Shown here: positions 16,968 through 28,404 of the stretch, one piece after another | Numbering within the stretch: the first letter of the stretch is position 1 | Layout: every line of letters starts with the position of its first letter | NCBI RefSeq assembly: GCF_031119625.1 | Contig: NZ_JAVHZV010000007.1 | Coordinates: 62,001-126,000, forward strand | DNA: 64,000 nucleotides | Source of the DNA: Pseudomonas sp. G34 | GTDB taxonomy: Bacteria > Pseudomonadota > Gammaproteobacteria > Pseudomonadales > Pseudomonadaceae | Direction of reading: 5' to 3' | Notes under the pieces: generated by a model | Told to the model about the DNA's origin: nothing | Database searches by the model: none | Seen by the model: the letters and a program-made list of their open reading frames with translations, nothing else | Made by a program: the position numbers and the translations under genes

Positions 16968-19907
16968 TCACTCGCTGCCCAGATGAAGGGGGGTTGCCAC
17001 GCGGCCATCGGGTTCGGCCTGGCCCAGGTTGACGTCGAGCAGGTAGATGCGCTCGTCGGCCAGTTTGCCACTGTCCACCAGATAGGCCTTGATCGCCGCT
17101 GCACGTGCCTGTGCCAGCTGGCGTTGCAGGCCGCGGCTGTCGCTCCAGGATGCCAGCACCGCGGCATGCAATTGCGCGGTGCGTTGTTCATCACTCAGGT
17201 TGGCCCACTCGGCCGGTGGCTGCTGCTTGAGGCGGGCTCGGTAGATGCCTTCGAGCAGCGGTGCCTTTTCGTCCTCGGGCACTGCCAGCTCTTCGGCACT
17301 GGCCGGCACCTGGTCACCACGGCGTTGCATGATGCGGTACAGGTAATCCTGATACTCGCGCTCCAGGCGCTGTTCGGCGAGCAGTGGGCCGTCGCTGCTC
17401 TGGGCGGCGGCGCCTTCGATTTCCAGGCGCAGGGCCGGGCGCTCCTGCAGGGCGCTGGCCAGGGTGTCGAGGGCTTTACGGGCCTGGTCGTCCAGCTCGG
17501 CGCTGCCAGGCGCGAAGACGATGGTGCTCAGGTCCATGTTGCTGCCGCCGCTGACCAGGCCGCCAATGAATTTGAATGGTGCCTGGGCCGTGCGCAGCAC
17601 CAGGTTGCGCAGGGTCTGCCAGACGATCGGCATGACGCTGAACTGCGGGTCATTGAGGTCGCCCTGCAGGGGCAGCTCCAGGGAAATACGCCCCTGGGTG
17701 TCCTTGAGCAGCGCCACCGCCAGGCGGATCGGCAGGTCGACGGCATCCGGGCTGTCGACCTTCTCGCCAAGTTGCAGTTGCTCGACCAGCACCTTGTTCT
17801 CGGCGTTGAGCTTGCCGTTGTTGATGCGGTAGTGCAGGTCCAGGTTCAGGCGGCCCTTGCGGATGCGGTAGCCGGCGAACTTGCCGGAGTAGGGCGTCAG
17901 GGTGGTCAGCTCGACCTGCTTGAACTGGGTGGCGATATCCAGGCTCTGCATCGGGTCGAACGGCGTCAGGCTGCCCTTGATGCTGACCGGCGCGTAGCGG
18001 TCGACCTTGCCGCTGATATCCACCGGCGCAGGCTTGCTACTGGTGCTGTCCAGGGTGCCGATGCGGCCATTGAGCTGCTGCACGGCGGTGGCGAAGTTGG
18101 GCCTGAGGCTGAAGTCGGCGAAGTTGGCCGAACCGTCCTTGAGGCTGACCTCGCCGATGCGGATCGCCAGCGGTTTGTCCTCGGCCGCCGCGGCCGACGA
18201 CTTGGCCTGCGAGGCATTGCCAGCCGGTTGCTTGACGATCAGCTCGTTGACGTTGGTGGTCAGGTCTTCGTTGATCACGAAACGCGCGTAGGGCTGTTGC
18301 AGATCGACCCGTTGGATATCCAGGCGCTCGCCATGGCGGTAGTCGATGCCGCCCAGATCCAGCTGCTTCCAGCGCAGCAGGTCGCGGTCCTTGATGGTGT
18401 CGAGGGTATGCAGCTGGGTCACCTGAGCCTTGCCCTGCACGCGCAGCGCCAGTGGTTCGGTGCCGGTGAGGGCGACGTCGAGATCGCTGCTCAGCAGGCC
18501 GCTGCGCAGCTCCAGGTGCACGAAGGGGCTGATGTACGCCTGTGCCACGCGCATGTCGAGGTTACGGGTGGCGACTTTCAGGTTGGCGGTGGTCGGGCTC
18601 AGCTGCACCTGACCTTCAGCTTGCAGCTTGCCCTGCTTGCCGACACCGGTATCGAGCTTGAGGGTGAAGGGCGAGGTGCCCAGGCTGTCGAAGTTGTGCA
18701 TGTCGAGGTTGAGCGGGCCGAGTTCGACGGCGACTTCCTCGTCGGGTACGCGATCCACCAGGTGAGCGTGGTAATCGCGCAGTTGTGCGTCCTTGACCTG
18801 CACCTGCCAGGGCTTGGCCGGCTGTTTCGCCGGCGCATCATTCGCTGCTTTGCCGGGCGTTGGTTGATCGGTGTCGGCGGCCGGGGCCTGTTTGGCACCT
18901 TGGCCCGTTTCGCCGGCAAACAGCTTCTGCCAGTCCAGCTCGCCATCTTTTTCGCGCGTTGCCCAGGCTTCGAGCTTCTGGCCGCGCACCTTGCCGATCA
19001 CCACCTGTTGCTTGGCCAGGTCCAGCGAGGTTTCGCTGACTTCCAGGGATTGCAGCTTGATCAGCGGCTTGCCATCCGGGGTCTGCATGGCGAACGGCGC
19101 GGCCTTGATACGGGTGTTGCTGAGGGTCAGCTCGGTGCCCTTGCGCAGGTCCAGGCGATAATCGGTGGCAAGGTTCACCACGCCCTGTTCGAGCACCAGT
19201 GGCAAGGCGTCGCGAACATAGGGCCAGAACGCCTGCATGGGCTCGTCGGTGATCTTCAGGGTGCCGCTGGAGCTGAACGGGCTGAGGCTCAGCTCGCCGC
19301 GCCAGTCGATGCGCCCGCCTGCCGGGCCTGTGGCCACCAGGGTCATGTCGGCGTTGTCGTCGGGCAGGGTGCTGAGGTTGTGCAGCTCGAGGTTCAGGTC
19401 GTCGTAGTGGATGTCGATCGGCTCCTGCGGGCGCAGGTCCTGAAAGCGCAGGTTGCCGCCGGCCAGTTCGATGCGCTCGATGCGCAGGGGAAACGGATCG
19501 CCTGGCTCGTCGGCCTTGGGCTCGCTGGGCGGCAGCTTGAACAGTTGCGCCAGGTTCAGGCTGCCGTCCTTGGCGAAGCGCACCTCGGTGTGCGGCTTGA
19601 CCAGGGTGACATCCGCCAGGTGCAGGGCGCCGCTCCACAGGCTGTCCAGCTGCAGGTCGAGCGCCAGGTGTTCGAACGCCACCTGCTCCTTGCCGGGCTC
19701 GCCCAGGTGCAGGCCCCACAATTTCAGTTCCAAAGTGAAGGGGTTGAACTGCAGACGATCCAGCCGCGCCGGCTGGGTGGCGTAGTTCTCCAATTGCTGA
19801 TTGGCGATACGCAGGGCAACGCCCGGCAGGATCAAGAAGCCAATCAGGCTGTACAGCCCCAGGGCGATCAACAGGGCGGTGGCGGCGCGGCGCAATCCTT
19901 TGGACAT
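16968..19907 (-). CDS. DUF748 (AsmA-like) envelope protein with OmpA-like C-terminus
   Basis: A 979-residue protein with one N-terminal membrane anchor (about residues 8-32), long beta-rich DUF748 repeats of the AsmA/YhdP type and a C-terminal segment, IVFAPGSAELDDQARKALD, that resembles the start of an OmpA-like domain. AsmA-like proteins bridge the periplasm and help move phospholipids to the outer membrane; that role is by family only. A low-complexity Ala/Pro/Lys linker near residue 345 interrupts the repeats. It heads a three-gene leftward unit with the two DUF2845 genes. Confidence 0.87.
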   Translation of the reverse strand: MSKGLRRAATALLIALGLYSLIGFLILPGVALRIANQQLENYATQPARLDRLQFNPFTLELKLWGLHLGEPGKEQVAFEHLALDLQLDSLWSGALHLADVTLVKPHTEVRFAKDGSLNLAQLFKLPPSEPKADEPGDPFPLRIERIELAGGNLRFQDLRPQEPIDIHYDDLNLELHNLSTLPDDNADMTLVATGPAGGRIDWRGELSLSPFSSSGTLKITDEPMQAFWPYVRDALPLVLEQGVVNLATDYRLDLRKGTELTLSNTRIKAAPFAMQTPDGKPLIKLQSLEVSETSLDLAKQQVVIGKVRGQKLEAWATREKDGELDWQKLFAGETGQGAKQAPAADTDQPTPGKAANDAPAKQPAKPWQVQVKDAQLRDYHAHLVDRVPDEEVAVELGPLNLDMHNFDSLGTSPFTLKLDTGVGKQGKLQAEGQVQLSPTTANLKVATRNLDMRVAQAYISPFVHLELRSGLLSSDLDVALTGTEPLALRVQGKAQVTQLHTLDTIKDRDLLRWKQLDLGGIDYRHGERLDIQRVDLQQPYARFVINEDLTTNVNELIVKQPAGNASQAKSSAAAAEDKPLAIRIGEVSLKDGSANFADFSLRPNFATAVQQLNGRIGTLDSTSSKPAPVDISGKVDRYAPVSIKGSLTPFDPMQSLDIATQFKQVELTTLTPYSGKFAGYRIRKGRLNLDLHYRINNGKLNAENKVLVEQLQLGEKVDSPDAVDLPIRLAVALLKDTQGRISLELPLQGDLNDPQFSVMPIVWQTLRNLVLRTAQAPFKFIGGLVSGGSNMDLSTIVFAPGSAELDDQARKALDTLASALQERPALRLEIEGAAAQSSDGPLLAEQRLEREYQDYLYRIMQRRGDQVPASAEELAVPEDEKAPLLEGIYRARLKQQPPAEWANLSDEQRTAQLHAAVLASWSDSRGLQRQLAQARAAAIKAYLVDSGKLADERIYLLDVNLGQAEPDGRVATPLHLGSE

Positions 19908-19984
19908 GGTTTCGCTTCATCTTCCTGGCGGGAGTGCCTTGGATTATGGCATGGGCCCCCGGTTCCACGGAAAGCCACTGGTTC

Positions 19985-21001
19985 CTAGAAATGCAGGACG
20001 AGGGTCTTCAGCGGCGGATTACCATCGCTCGAGGGGAAGTCCGCGGCCGGCTGCAATTGCTCGTGTTCGCGTACCGCACGGCCCAGCTTCGCGGCGCAGC
20101 GCAGCACCTGTTCGCGCCACTCGTCCATTGGCACTTTCGCCAGGTTGTTGCAGCACACCAGGGTGCCGTCTTCGGCGGTGGCGAGAATCGCCGGCTTCAG
20201 CAGGCTCTGGTAATCGCGCAGCAGGTCGACGGTGCCGAAGGCGCTCTTGGCCCAGGCCGGCGGGTCGAGAAACACCAGGTCGAACTGGCGCTGCTCGAGG
20301 CGCGGGTAGCTCGGCAGCTTGTGGCCGCGACGGGCGGCGATGGGCAGGCCGGCCCACTGGCGGATCGCCGGGAAGTAGTCGGACTGCACGAACTGCATGG
20401 CCGGCAGCGCCGGGTTGAGCGCAGCATTCTCGCGGCCGACCGCCAGGTTGCCTTCGGCGAAGTCGAGGTTCACCACCTCGCTGGCACCACCCGCGGCGGC
20501 ATTCAGGCCCACGCCACAGGTGTAGGCGAACAGGTTGAGCACGCGCTTGCCGGCGCTATGGCGCTGTACCCAGCCGCGGGCGTTGCGCAGGTCGAGAAAC
20601 AGCAGCGGGTCCTGCCCGGCATGACGGCCGCGCACCCGGTAGTTCAGGCCCCATTCCCGGCCCACCAGGTCGGCCAGCGCATCGTCAGCGGCGCTGTACA
20701 CCGGGTCGCTGCGGTCGACGCGCGAGTTGCCCTTGGAGCGGTCGTTGTAGACCAGCAGCGTCGCGAAACCGAGGGTTTCGTTGACCTGCTCGTGCAGGGC
20801 CAGCAGCTCGTCACGGCTCAGCGTCTGGTGAAAGCTTTGCACCATCAACTGCTGGCCGTAACGGTCGACGGTCAGGCCGCTGGCGCCTTCCTGGCTACCG
20901 TGAAACAGGCGATAGCAATCGGTGTCCTGCGCGTGCAGTTCGGCGATCAGGGCTTGGCGATTGGCGAGTGCGGCGCGCACTGCCTGGTCGAGAGACGGCA
21001 T
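19985..21001 (-). CDS. Class I SAM-dependent rRNA methyltransferase (RlmI/RlmK-like)
   Basis: The 338-residue protein carries the methyltransferase motif I NLFAYTCGVGLNAA, the acidic SAM contact VVNLDFAEGNL and motif IV FLDPPAWAKS, as in RlmI-type 5-methylcytosine methyltransferases. The first 80 residues lack the full PUA domain of E. coli RlmI. The exact target base is not known. The ATG at 21001 is preferred to the frame start at 21040. It is an isolated gene, 77 bases upstream of the DUF748 gene. Confidence 0.87.
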   Translation of the reverse strand: MPSLDQAVRAALANRQALIAELHAQDTDCYRLFHGSQEGASGLTVDRYGQQLMVQSFHQTLSRDELLALHEQVNETLGFATLLVYNDRSKGNSRVDRSDPVYSAADDALADLVGREWGLNYRVRGRHAGQDPLLFLDLRNARGWVQRHSAGKRVLNLFAYTCGVGLNAAAGGASEVVNLDFAEGNLAVGRENAALNPALPAMQFVQSDYFPAIRQWAGLPIAARRGHKLPSYPRLEQRQFDLVFLDPPAWAKSAFGTVDLLRDYQSLLKPAILATAEDGTLVCCNNLAKVPMDEWREQVLRCAAKLGRAVREHEQLQPAADFPSSDGNPPLKTLVLHF

Positions 21002-21098
21002 GGCGGCGACTCGTGGAAAAGGGGGCACGCAGTCTACCACCCTCGGAATCGCTTAAACGCCTGCCGGGCCGTGTTGCATGCCTGGCTCGCCGGAGCTG

Positions 21099-21974
21099 TC
21101 AGTACGGCGGCAGGCCCATGCGAATCCGCGAGCGGTGCAACGAGCCGCTGCGCACCGCCCAGCGGATGATCGGCGCGATGCCCTGCACGCCGCCGCGCAC
21201 CAGGCGGCTGTGCAGCGGTGTCATGGGCTGGTCGAGCAGCTGCTGCGCCCAGTCGGGCAACAGGTCGATGCCGGCCTGCATGAACAGCTTGCCCACCGGC
21301 GCGGCCAGCCGGCTCGGCGCAGGCGCCGCCAGCAGGATGCGCAGGATTTCCCGCGAGCGCTCGTCGCAGCACAACTGGCCGCGCATACGCTGCAGGTAGC
21401 TGTCGATCTGCGTACGGTCGCGCGGTACGTCGCCGGCGCCCAGGCGTTCGGCCACCAGGGCGACCTCGGCGTAATAGCGGTCCTGATCGGCGCCGCTCAT
21501 CTGCGGGTTGAGGTAGCGCAGGTGGGCCTGCAGGAAGCTGTGCACTTCGGCGACATGTACCCAGGTCAGCAGCTCAGGGTCGCTGGCGCTATAGGGGCGG
21601 CCCTCCGGCGCGGTACCGACGACGTGCAGGTGGATGCGCCTGACCTTGTCGATCAGCCAGTCGGCGTCGGCTCGGCTGGCGAAGGTGGTGCCGGAGACGA
21701 ACTGGCCGGTGCGGCGCAGGCGGCCGAGCAGGTCTTCGCGAAAGTTGGAGTGATCCCAGACCCCGGCCAGCGCCAATGGATGCAGGGCCTGCAGCAGCAG
21801 GGCGGTGATACCGCCGATAAGCATGCTGGTGAAGTCGCCGTGGATGCGCCAGCACACGGCGTCCGGGCCGAACAGGCCGGGGTCGCCCTTGGGGTTTTCG
21901 AAGTCGATCTGGCCGAGAGAAATGCCGCTCAGGCTCAGGGCTTGCTGTTCGATGCGGCGGCGAATGATTTCCAT
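21099..21974 (-). CDS. DUF2236 / oxygenase MpaB family protein
   Basis: This 291-residue protein fits the DUF2236 family (MpaB and latex-clearing protein relatives): CWRIHGDFTSMLIGGITALLLQALHPLALAG near the N-terminus, then WVHVAEVHSFLQAHLRY. The conserved histidines in LHPLALA and VHVAEVHSF are candidates for heme or metal ligands seen in Lcp-type oxygenases. No substrate can be named. It is a single gene on the minus strand between the RlmI-like gene and acs. Confidence 0.85.
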   Translation of the reverse strand: MEIIRRRIEQQALSLSGISLGQIDFENPKGDPGLFGPDAVCWRIHGDFTSMLIGGITALLLQALHPLALAGVWDHSNFREDLLGRLRRTGQFVSGTTFASRADADWLIDKVRRIHLHVVGTAPEGRPYSASDPELLTWVHVAEVHSFLQAHLRYLNPQMSGADQDRYYAEVALVAERLGAGDVPRDRTQIDSYLQRMRGQLCCDERSREILRILLAAPAPSRLAAPVGKLFMQAGIDLLPDWAQQLLDQPMTPLHSRLVRGGVQGIAPIIRWAVRSGSLHRSRIRMGLPPY

Positions 21975-22132
21975 GGCGCGAGCCTAAAGCGCTGCGCTGC
22001 CGGCCACAAGTCATTGCGGGCTCACTCGCCCGGGGACTCGGAGCGGCCCCGAATGCATTGCCACGCGCAGCGTGAGGGACCATCGGGGGCGTAATGCGCC
22101 GGGCTGTCGTGACGCTGCGCGAGAATGCCCGC

Positions 22133-22206
22133 GGGTATCGCTACGCTCAACGTCGGGCTACAGGTTCATTGCCTGCTGTAGCCTGTGGTCGAGCGCAGCG
22201 ATACCC
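22133..22206. repeat. Intergenic palindromic element
   Basis: GGGTATCGCTACGCTC (22133-22148) pairs with GAGCGCAGCGATACCC (22191-22206), with an inner stem GGCTACAGG / CCTGCTGTAGCC. The GGGTATCGC(T/A)GCGCTC arm is a common Pseudomonas intergenic repeat. It ends 13 bases after the acs stop codon and may act as its 3'-end structure. Confidence 0.75.
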
Positions 22207-22219
22207 AGGGAGCCTGCAC

Positions 22220-24157
<1,938 letters not shown>

Positions 24158-24163
24158 GGCGAG

Positions 24164-24177
24164 TCACCCTTGTTGTT
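24164..24177 (-). promoter_or_regulatory. Crc/Hfq CA motif (AACAACAA) abutting the acs ribosome binding site
   Basis: On the minus strand AACAACAA (24177-24170) runs straight into GGGTGA (24169-24164), 6 bases before the ATG. The form AAnAAnAA at a ribosome binding site is the known signature for Hfq/Crc translational repression in Pseudomonas. Confidence 0.75.
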
Positions 24178-24247
24178 ATATGTCCGCAATAGACATCAAG
24201 GGTAGCAGCCAAGTTTTAGGGCGAGACCAAGAGTGGTTCAACGTATT

Positions 24248-24273
24248 GCAGGCGCCCACTGTCGGGCGCCTGC
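24248..24273 (-). terminator. Hairpin after pgi (terminator without T-run)
   Basis: GCAGGCGCCC, loop ACTGTC (plus-strand reading), GGGCGCCTGC is a perfect 10-bp stem 9 bases after the pgi stop. No T-run follows on the minus strand, so it may stabilise the 3' end or attenuate rather than terminate. Confidence 0.5.
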
Positions 24274-24281
24274 CATAAGGA

Positions 24282-25946
24282 TCAACCGCGATGGCGACCG
24301 CGGAAGTAGTTGATCAGCCCCTGGGTGGAGCCGTCTTCGGCGCTGCTCTGCTCGCTGCCGACCATGCGCGAGTAGACGCCCTTGCCCAGCTCCTTGCCGA
24401 GCTCCACGCCCCACTGGTCGAAGGCGTTGATGCCCCAGATGGCGCTCTGGGTGAACACCTTGTGTTCGTACAGGGCAACCAGCGCACCCAGGCGGCGCGG
24501 GCTGATGCGTTCGAGCACCAGGGTATTGCTCGGCCGGTTGCCGGGGATCACCTTGTGCGGCGCCAGGCGCTGCACGTCTTCTTCGCTCATGCCCTTGGCA
24601 CGCAGTTCGGCCTCGGCCTCCTCGCGGGATTTGCCGAGCATCAGCGCCTGGCTCTGCGACAGGCAGTTGGCGTACAGCCACTGGTGGTGGTCGGCGACCG
24701 GGTTGAAGCTGACCACCGGCACGATGAAATCCGCCGGAATCAGCTGGGTGCCCTGGTGCAGCAACTGATGGTAGGCGTGCTGGCCGTTACAGCCCACGCC
24801 ACCCCAGATCACCGGGCCGGTGGCGCCGCTGACCGGGCTGCCATCCTGGCGCACGCGCTTGCCGTTGGACTCCATGTCCAGCTGCTGCAGGTGCTTGGTG
24901 ATGTTGCGCAGGTAGTGGTCGTACGGCAGGATCGCCTGGCTCTGGGCGTCCCAGAAATTTCCGTACCACACGCCCAGCAGGGCCAGCAGCACCGGCATGT
25001 TCTGCTCGAACGGCGCGGTCTTGAAATGCATGTCCATGCTGTAGGCGCCGGCCAGCAGCTCCTTGAAGTTGGACATGCCGATGGACAGGGCGATCGGCAA
25101 ACCGATGGCCGACCACAGTGAATAGCGGCCGCCCACCCAGTCCCACATCGGGAAGATGTTTTCCTCGCGAATACCGAATGCCGCCGCGGCCTCGCGGTTG
25201 CTCGACACGGCGATGAAGTGGCGGTACAACTCGGCCTCCGAGCCGCCCTGGGCCAGGTACCAGCCGCGCGCCGCCTGGGCGTTCTTCAGGGTTTCCAGGG
25301 TGCCGAAGGACTTCGACGAGACGATGAACAGGGTGGTTTCCGCCTGCAGCTTGGCCGACAGCTCGTGAAACTCGCTGCCGTCGATATTGGCCAGGTAGTG
25401 GCAACGCACGCCGCGCTGGGCGAACGGCAGCAGGGCCTCGGAAACCAGTTGCGGGCCGAGGAACGAGCCGCCGATGCCGATGTTCACCACGTCGGTGATC
25501 GGCTTCTCGGTATAGCCGCGCCACAGGCCGCTGTGGATACGCCCGACCAGCTCGGTCATCTGCTGCAGCACGCGTTGTACGTGGGGCATCACATCGACGC
25601 CGTCGACCAGCACCTTGTCGCCCAGCGGCCGGCGCAGGGCGGTGTGCAATGCCGGGCGGCCTTCCGAGGCATTGAGCTTCTCGCCGTCGAACATGGCGCG
25701 GATCGACTGCTCCAGGCCGACTTCACGGGCCAGGGCCATCAGCAGGGCGATGGTCTGGTCGCTGGCCAGGTTCTTCGAATAGTCGAGAAACAGGCCGCAA
25801 CTGCTCAGGGAAAACTGCTCGAACCGCTTTGCATTACCCGCGAAGGCATCGCGCATGCTGAAGTGCTGCATGGCCTGGCGGTGCTGTTGCAGCGCCTGCC
25901 AGGTGGGGAGGGCGAGAACATCGAGCGGCTGACGGTGATACGCCAT
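24282..25946 (-). CDS. pgi: Glucose-6-phosphate isomerase
   Basis: The 554-residue cytoplasmic enzyme interconverts glucose-6-phosphate and fructose-6-phosphate. PGI signatures are present: [28 protein letters not shown], and [14 protein letters not shown] near the C-terminus. The ATG at 25946 follows AAGGATG; an 18-residue extension in frame is not supported. The size agrees with proteobacterial Pgi. It follows the panBC terminator, so it has its own promoter between 25947 and about 26005. Confidence 0.97.
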   Translation of the reverse strand: MAYHRQPLDVLALPTWQALQQHRQAMQHFSMRDAFAGNAKRFEQFSLSSCGLFLDYSKNLASDQTIALLMALAREVGLEQSIRAMFDGEKLNASEGRPALHTALRRPLGDKVLVDGVDVMPHVQRVLQQMTELVGRIHSGLWRGYTEKPITDVVNIGIGGSFLGPQLVSEALLPFAQRGVRCHYLANIDGSEFHELSAKLQAETTLFIVSSKSFGTLETLKNAQAARGWYLAQGGSEAELYRHFIAVSSNREAAAAFGIREENIFPMWDWVGGRYSLWSAIGLPIALSIGMSNFKELLAGAYSMDMHFKTAPFEQNMPVLLALLGVWYGNFWDAQSQAILPYDHYLRNITKHLQQLDMESNGKRVRQDGSPVSGATGPVIWGGVGCNGQHAYHQLLHQGTQLIPADFIVPVVSFNPVADHHQWLYANCLSQSQALMLGKSREEAEAELRAKGMSEEDVQRLAPHKVIPGNRPSNTLVLERISPRRLGALVALYEHKVFTQSAIWGINAFDQWGVELGKELGKGVYSRMVGSEQSSAEDGSTQGLINYFRGRHRG

Positions 25947-26003
25947 GGGGCATCCTTGTTGGGGCATTGGGTGGGCAGGCTTCAACGGTGTGTTCTGCAT
26001 ACT

Positions 26004-26031
26004 AAAAAGCCCGGTTGATTGTCCGGGCTTT
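26004..26031 (-). terminator. Rho-independent terminator of panB-panC
   Basis: On the minus strand AAAGCCCGG, an 8-base loop and CCGGGCTTT are followed by TTAG, making a T-run of five, 23 bases after the panC stop. Confidence 0.88.
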
Positions 26032-26054
26032 CAGTGTAGGCGTGCTGCGGTCTA

Positions 26055-26915
26055 TCAGTAGCCCTGATCCAGGGTGAAGCTCAGGTTATCGATCAGCCGG
26101 GTGTTACCCAGGTAAGCCGCCACCAGCACGACCAGCTCGCGATCACCCGGGCTGATGCTGCGCAGGCTCTGCGCTTCGCGTACTTCCAGGTAGTCGGCGC
26201 GCAGGCCGGCAGCGGCATGCTGCTGCTGGGCAATGGCGATCAACTTGGGCAGGTCGCGTTCGCCGGCCTGCACGGCCCCGGCGATCTGCTTCAGCGAGCG
26301 GTACAGCACGCTGGCGGTGGCACGCTGTTCGTCGCTCAGGTAACCGTTGCGCGACGACAAGGCCAGGCCGCTGTCGGCGCGCACCGTGGGCTCGCCGATG
26401 ATCTCGATCGGCATGTTGAGGTCGCGCACCAGGGTGCGGATCACTGCCAGCTGCTGGAAGTCCTTCTGGCCAAACACCGCCAGATCCGGCTGCACCATGT
26501 TGAACAGCTTGGTCACCACGGTGGCCACGCCTTCGAAATGCCCCGGGCGGCTGGCACCGCACAGGCCTTCGGAAACACCGGGCACGCTGACCCGCGTCTG
26601 CTCGCCCATGCCGCCGGGGTACATCTCCTCGACGTTCGGGTGGAACAGCAGATCGCAGCCGGCGTCGATCAGCCGCTGCTGGTCGGCCTGCAGGGTGCGC
26701 GGGTACTTGTCGAGGTCCTCGGCCGGGCCGAACTGCATCGGGTTGACGAAGATGCTGGCGACCACGAAGTCGGCGCGCTGCGCGGCTTTCTCCACCAAGG
26801 CGGCATGGCCGGCGTGCAGGTTGCCCATGGTCGGCACCAGGGCGATCTGCTTGCCTTCCTGGCGGGCCTGGGCAACGGCGGCGCGCAGCTCGCGCACGGT
26901 ATTGACGGTGTTCAT
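26055..26915 (-). CDS. panC: Pantothenate synthetase
   Basis: The 286-residue enzyme ligates pantoate and beta-alanine using ATP. The nucleotidyltransferase motif [15 protein letters not shown] (HxGH) is near residue 29, followed by [15 protein letters not shown] and the KMSKS-like [11 protein letters not shown]. The start overlaps the panB stop by four bases, showing a coupled panB-panC operon. The 85-residue in-frame extension is out of register with the family and rejected. No panD gene is present between panC and pgi, unlike what I recall for P. aeruginosa. Confidence 0.97.
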   Translation of the reverse strand: MNTVNTVRELRAAVAQARQEGKQIALVPTMGNLHAGHAALVEKAAQRADFVVASIFVNPMQFGPAEDLDKYPRTLQADQQRLIDAGCDLLFHPNVEEMYPGGMGEQTRVSVPGVSEGLCGASRPGHFEGVATVVTKLFNMVQPDLAVFGQKDFQQLAVIRTLVRDLNMPIEIIGEPTVRADSGLALSSRNGYLSDEQRATASVLYRSLKQIAGAVQAGERDLPKLIAIAQQQHAAAGLRADYLEVREAQSLRSISPGDRELVVLVAAYLGNTRLIDNLSFTLDQGY

Positions 26916-27712
26916 GCGGAGAATCCGTGCTCGGCGGCCGGGAAGCTGACCGCCTTGACCTCTTTTACATAGGCGGCGAGGGCATCCTGGATGCTCGCCT
27001 GGCCGCTCATGAAGTTCTTCACGAACTTGGCCACCCGGCCGGTCAGCGACAGGCCGAGCATGTCGTGCAGTACCAGTACCTGGCCGTCGGTCTGCGGGCC
27101 GGCGCCGATGCCGATCACCGGCACATTCACCGTACGGCTGATTTCGCCGGCCAGGTCGCTCGGCACGCATTCGAGCAGCAGCATGGCGGCGCCGGCCTGC
27201 TCCAGGGCGATGGCGTCGGCGACCATCTGGCGCGCCTGGCTGTGTTCACGGCCCTGCACCTTGTAACCGCCGAGGATGTTCACCGCCTGGGGCGTGAGGC
27301 CCATGTGCGCGCACACCGGCACGCCACGTTCGGCCAGTTTGCTGATGGATTCGGCCAGCCAGGCGGCGCCTTCGACCTTGATCATGTGGGCGCCGGCCTG
27401 CATCAGCAGGCCCGAGTTGTGCAGGGTCTGCTCCAGGGTGGCATTGGCCATGAACGGCAGGTCGGCGACGATCAGCGCGCCGGCATTGCCGCGCTTGACG
27501 CTGGCGGTGTGATAGACGGTGTCGGCCATGCTCACCGGCAGGGTGCTGTCATGCCCCTGCAGCACCATGCCCAGCGAGTCGCCGATCAGCAGCACTTCGA
27601 CCCCGGCCTTGCTGCAGGCAGCGGCGAAGGTGGCGTCGTAACAGGTCAGCATGGTGATTTTCTCACCCTTCTGCTTGAGCGCTCGCAGGGTGGTCAGGGT
27701 TACATCAGGCAT
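26912..27712 (-). CDS. panB: 3-methyl-2-oxobutanoate hydroxymethyltransferase
   Basis: The 266-residue enzyme transfers a hydroxymethyl group from methylene-tetrahydrofolate to alpha-ketoisovalerate, the first step of pantothenate synthesis. Typical blocks are [39 protein letters not shown] and [26 protein letters not shown] ribosome binding site lies 7 bases before the ATG at 27712. It is translationally coupled to panC. Confidence 0.97.
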   Translation of the reverse strand: MPDVTLTTLRALKQKGEKITMLTCYDATFAAACSKAGVEVLLIGDSLGMVLQGHDSTLPVSMADTVYHTASVKRGNAGALIVADLPFMANATLEQTLHNSGLLMQAGAHMIKVEGAAWLAESISKLAERGVPVCAHMGLTPQAVNILGGYKVQGREHSQARQMVADAIALEQAGAAMLLLECVPSDLAGEISRTVNVPVIGIGAGPQTDGQVLVLHDMLGLSLTGRVAKFVKNFMSGQASIQDALAAYVKEVKAVSFPAAEHGFSA

Positions 27713-27921
27713 GAACGTATCCTCACTCGGAACCTGTGCGGGCCTGTTCATGCAGGCTCTCGTGGCGCAGGTTCACGTTGGCATCGAAGGGGCAGCAGGG
27801 CTGCTTCAATGTGGCCCCGGCAGGGGCAATGGGTGGCTATAGTCCCGATGGCAAGGGCGCAAGTCAATCGAATGTGTTACCGCGCTGTTACGTCGTTACC
27901 GCTGGCGGTGTGCCCGAGGTA

Positions 27922-28401
27922 TCAGGGCTGCAGACGCTCCAGGCCTGCGAACGGGCAGGCCGCCAGCAGCTCGCCGAGGGGGCGGCCGTCGGGCAATTCG
28001 AGATCGGCGGCGATCTCCGCCAGGGGGTAGAGCACGAAGGCGCGCAGGTGCATCTGGTAATGGGGCACACGCAGGCGCGGCTCGTCGATCTGCTGATTGC
28101 CGAATAGCAGGATATCCAGGTCCAGGGTGCGCGGCCCCCAGCGCTCATGTCGCTCGCGGCCCTGACCCAGTTCGATGGCTTGCAGGGCGTCGAGCAGTGC
28201 CAGGGCTTGCAGATCGGTATCCAGCGCCGCCACGGCATTGGTATAGCGAGGCTGACCAGGCAGCAGCGAGTCGCTGACATAGAAGGAGGAAACGCTGACC
28301 AGGCGCGTAGTTGGCAATTGCGCCAGGGAGGCGAGCGCCTGACGCAGCTGCTCGGCGGGTTCGGCGAGGTTACTGCCCAGACCGATATAGGCGCGTTCCA
28401 T
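27922..28401 (-). CDS. folK: 2-amino-4-hydroxy-6-hydroxymethyldihydropteridine pyrophosphokinase
   Basis: The 159-residue folate-pathway kinase starts YIGLGSNLAEP and has the HPPK signature RWGPRTLDLDILLFGN (Mg-ATP binding) and VPHYQMHLRAFVLYPLAEI. Length is normal. Its start lies 3 bases from the pcnB stop, so it is in the pcnB-folK transcript, followed 209 bases later by panB. The order pcnB-folK-panB-panC is typical of gamma-proteobacteria. Confidence 0.95.
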   Translation of the reverse strand: MERAYIGLGSNLAEPAEQLRQALASLAQLPTTRLVSVSSFYVSDSLLPGQPRYTNAVAALDTDLQALALLDALQAIELGQGRERHERWGPRTLDLDILLFGNQQIDEPRLRVPHYQMHLRAFVLYPLAEIAADLELPDGRPLGELLAACPFAGLERLQP

Positions 28402-28404
28402 CAG

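Noticed and set aside
16983..19988. A 1001-residue open frame on the plus strand opposite the DUF748 gene
   Set aside because: It is the high-GC shadow of the real gene, with Gln/Val/Gly-rich low-complexity composition and no domain; the minus-strand frame has a clear membrane anchor and DUF748 pattern.
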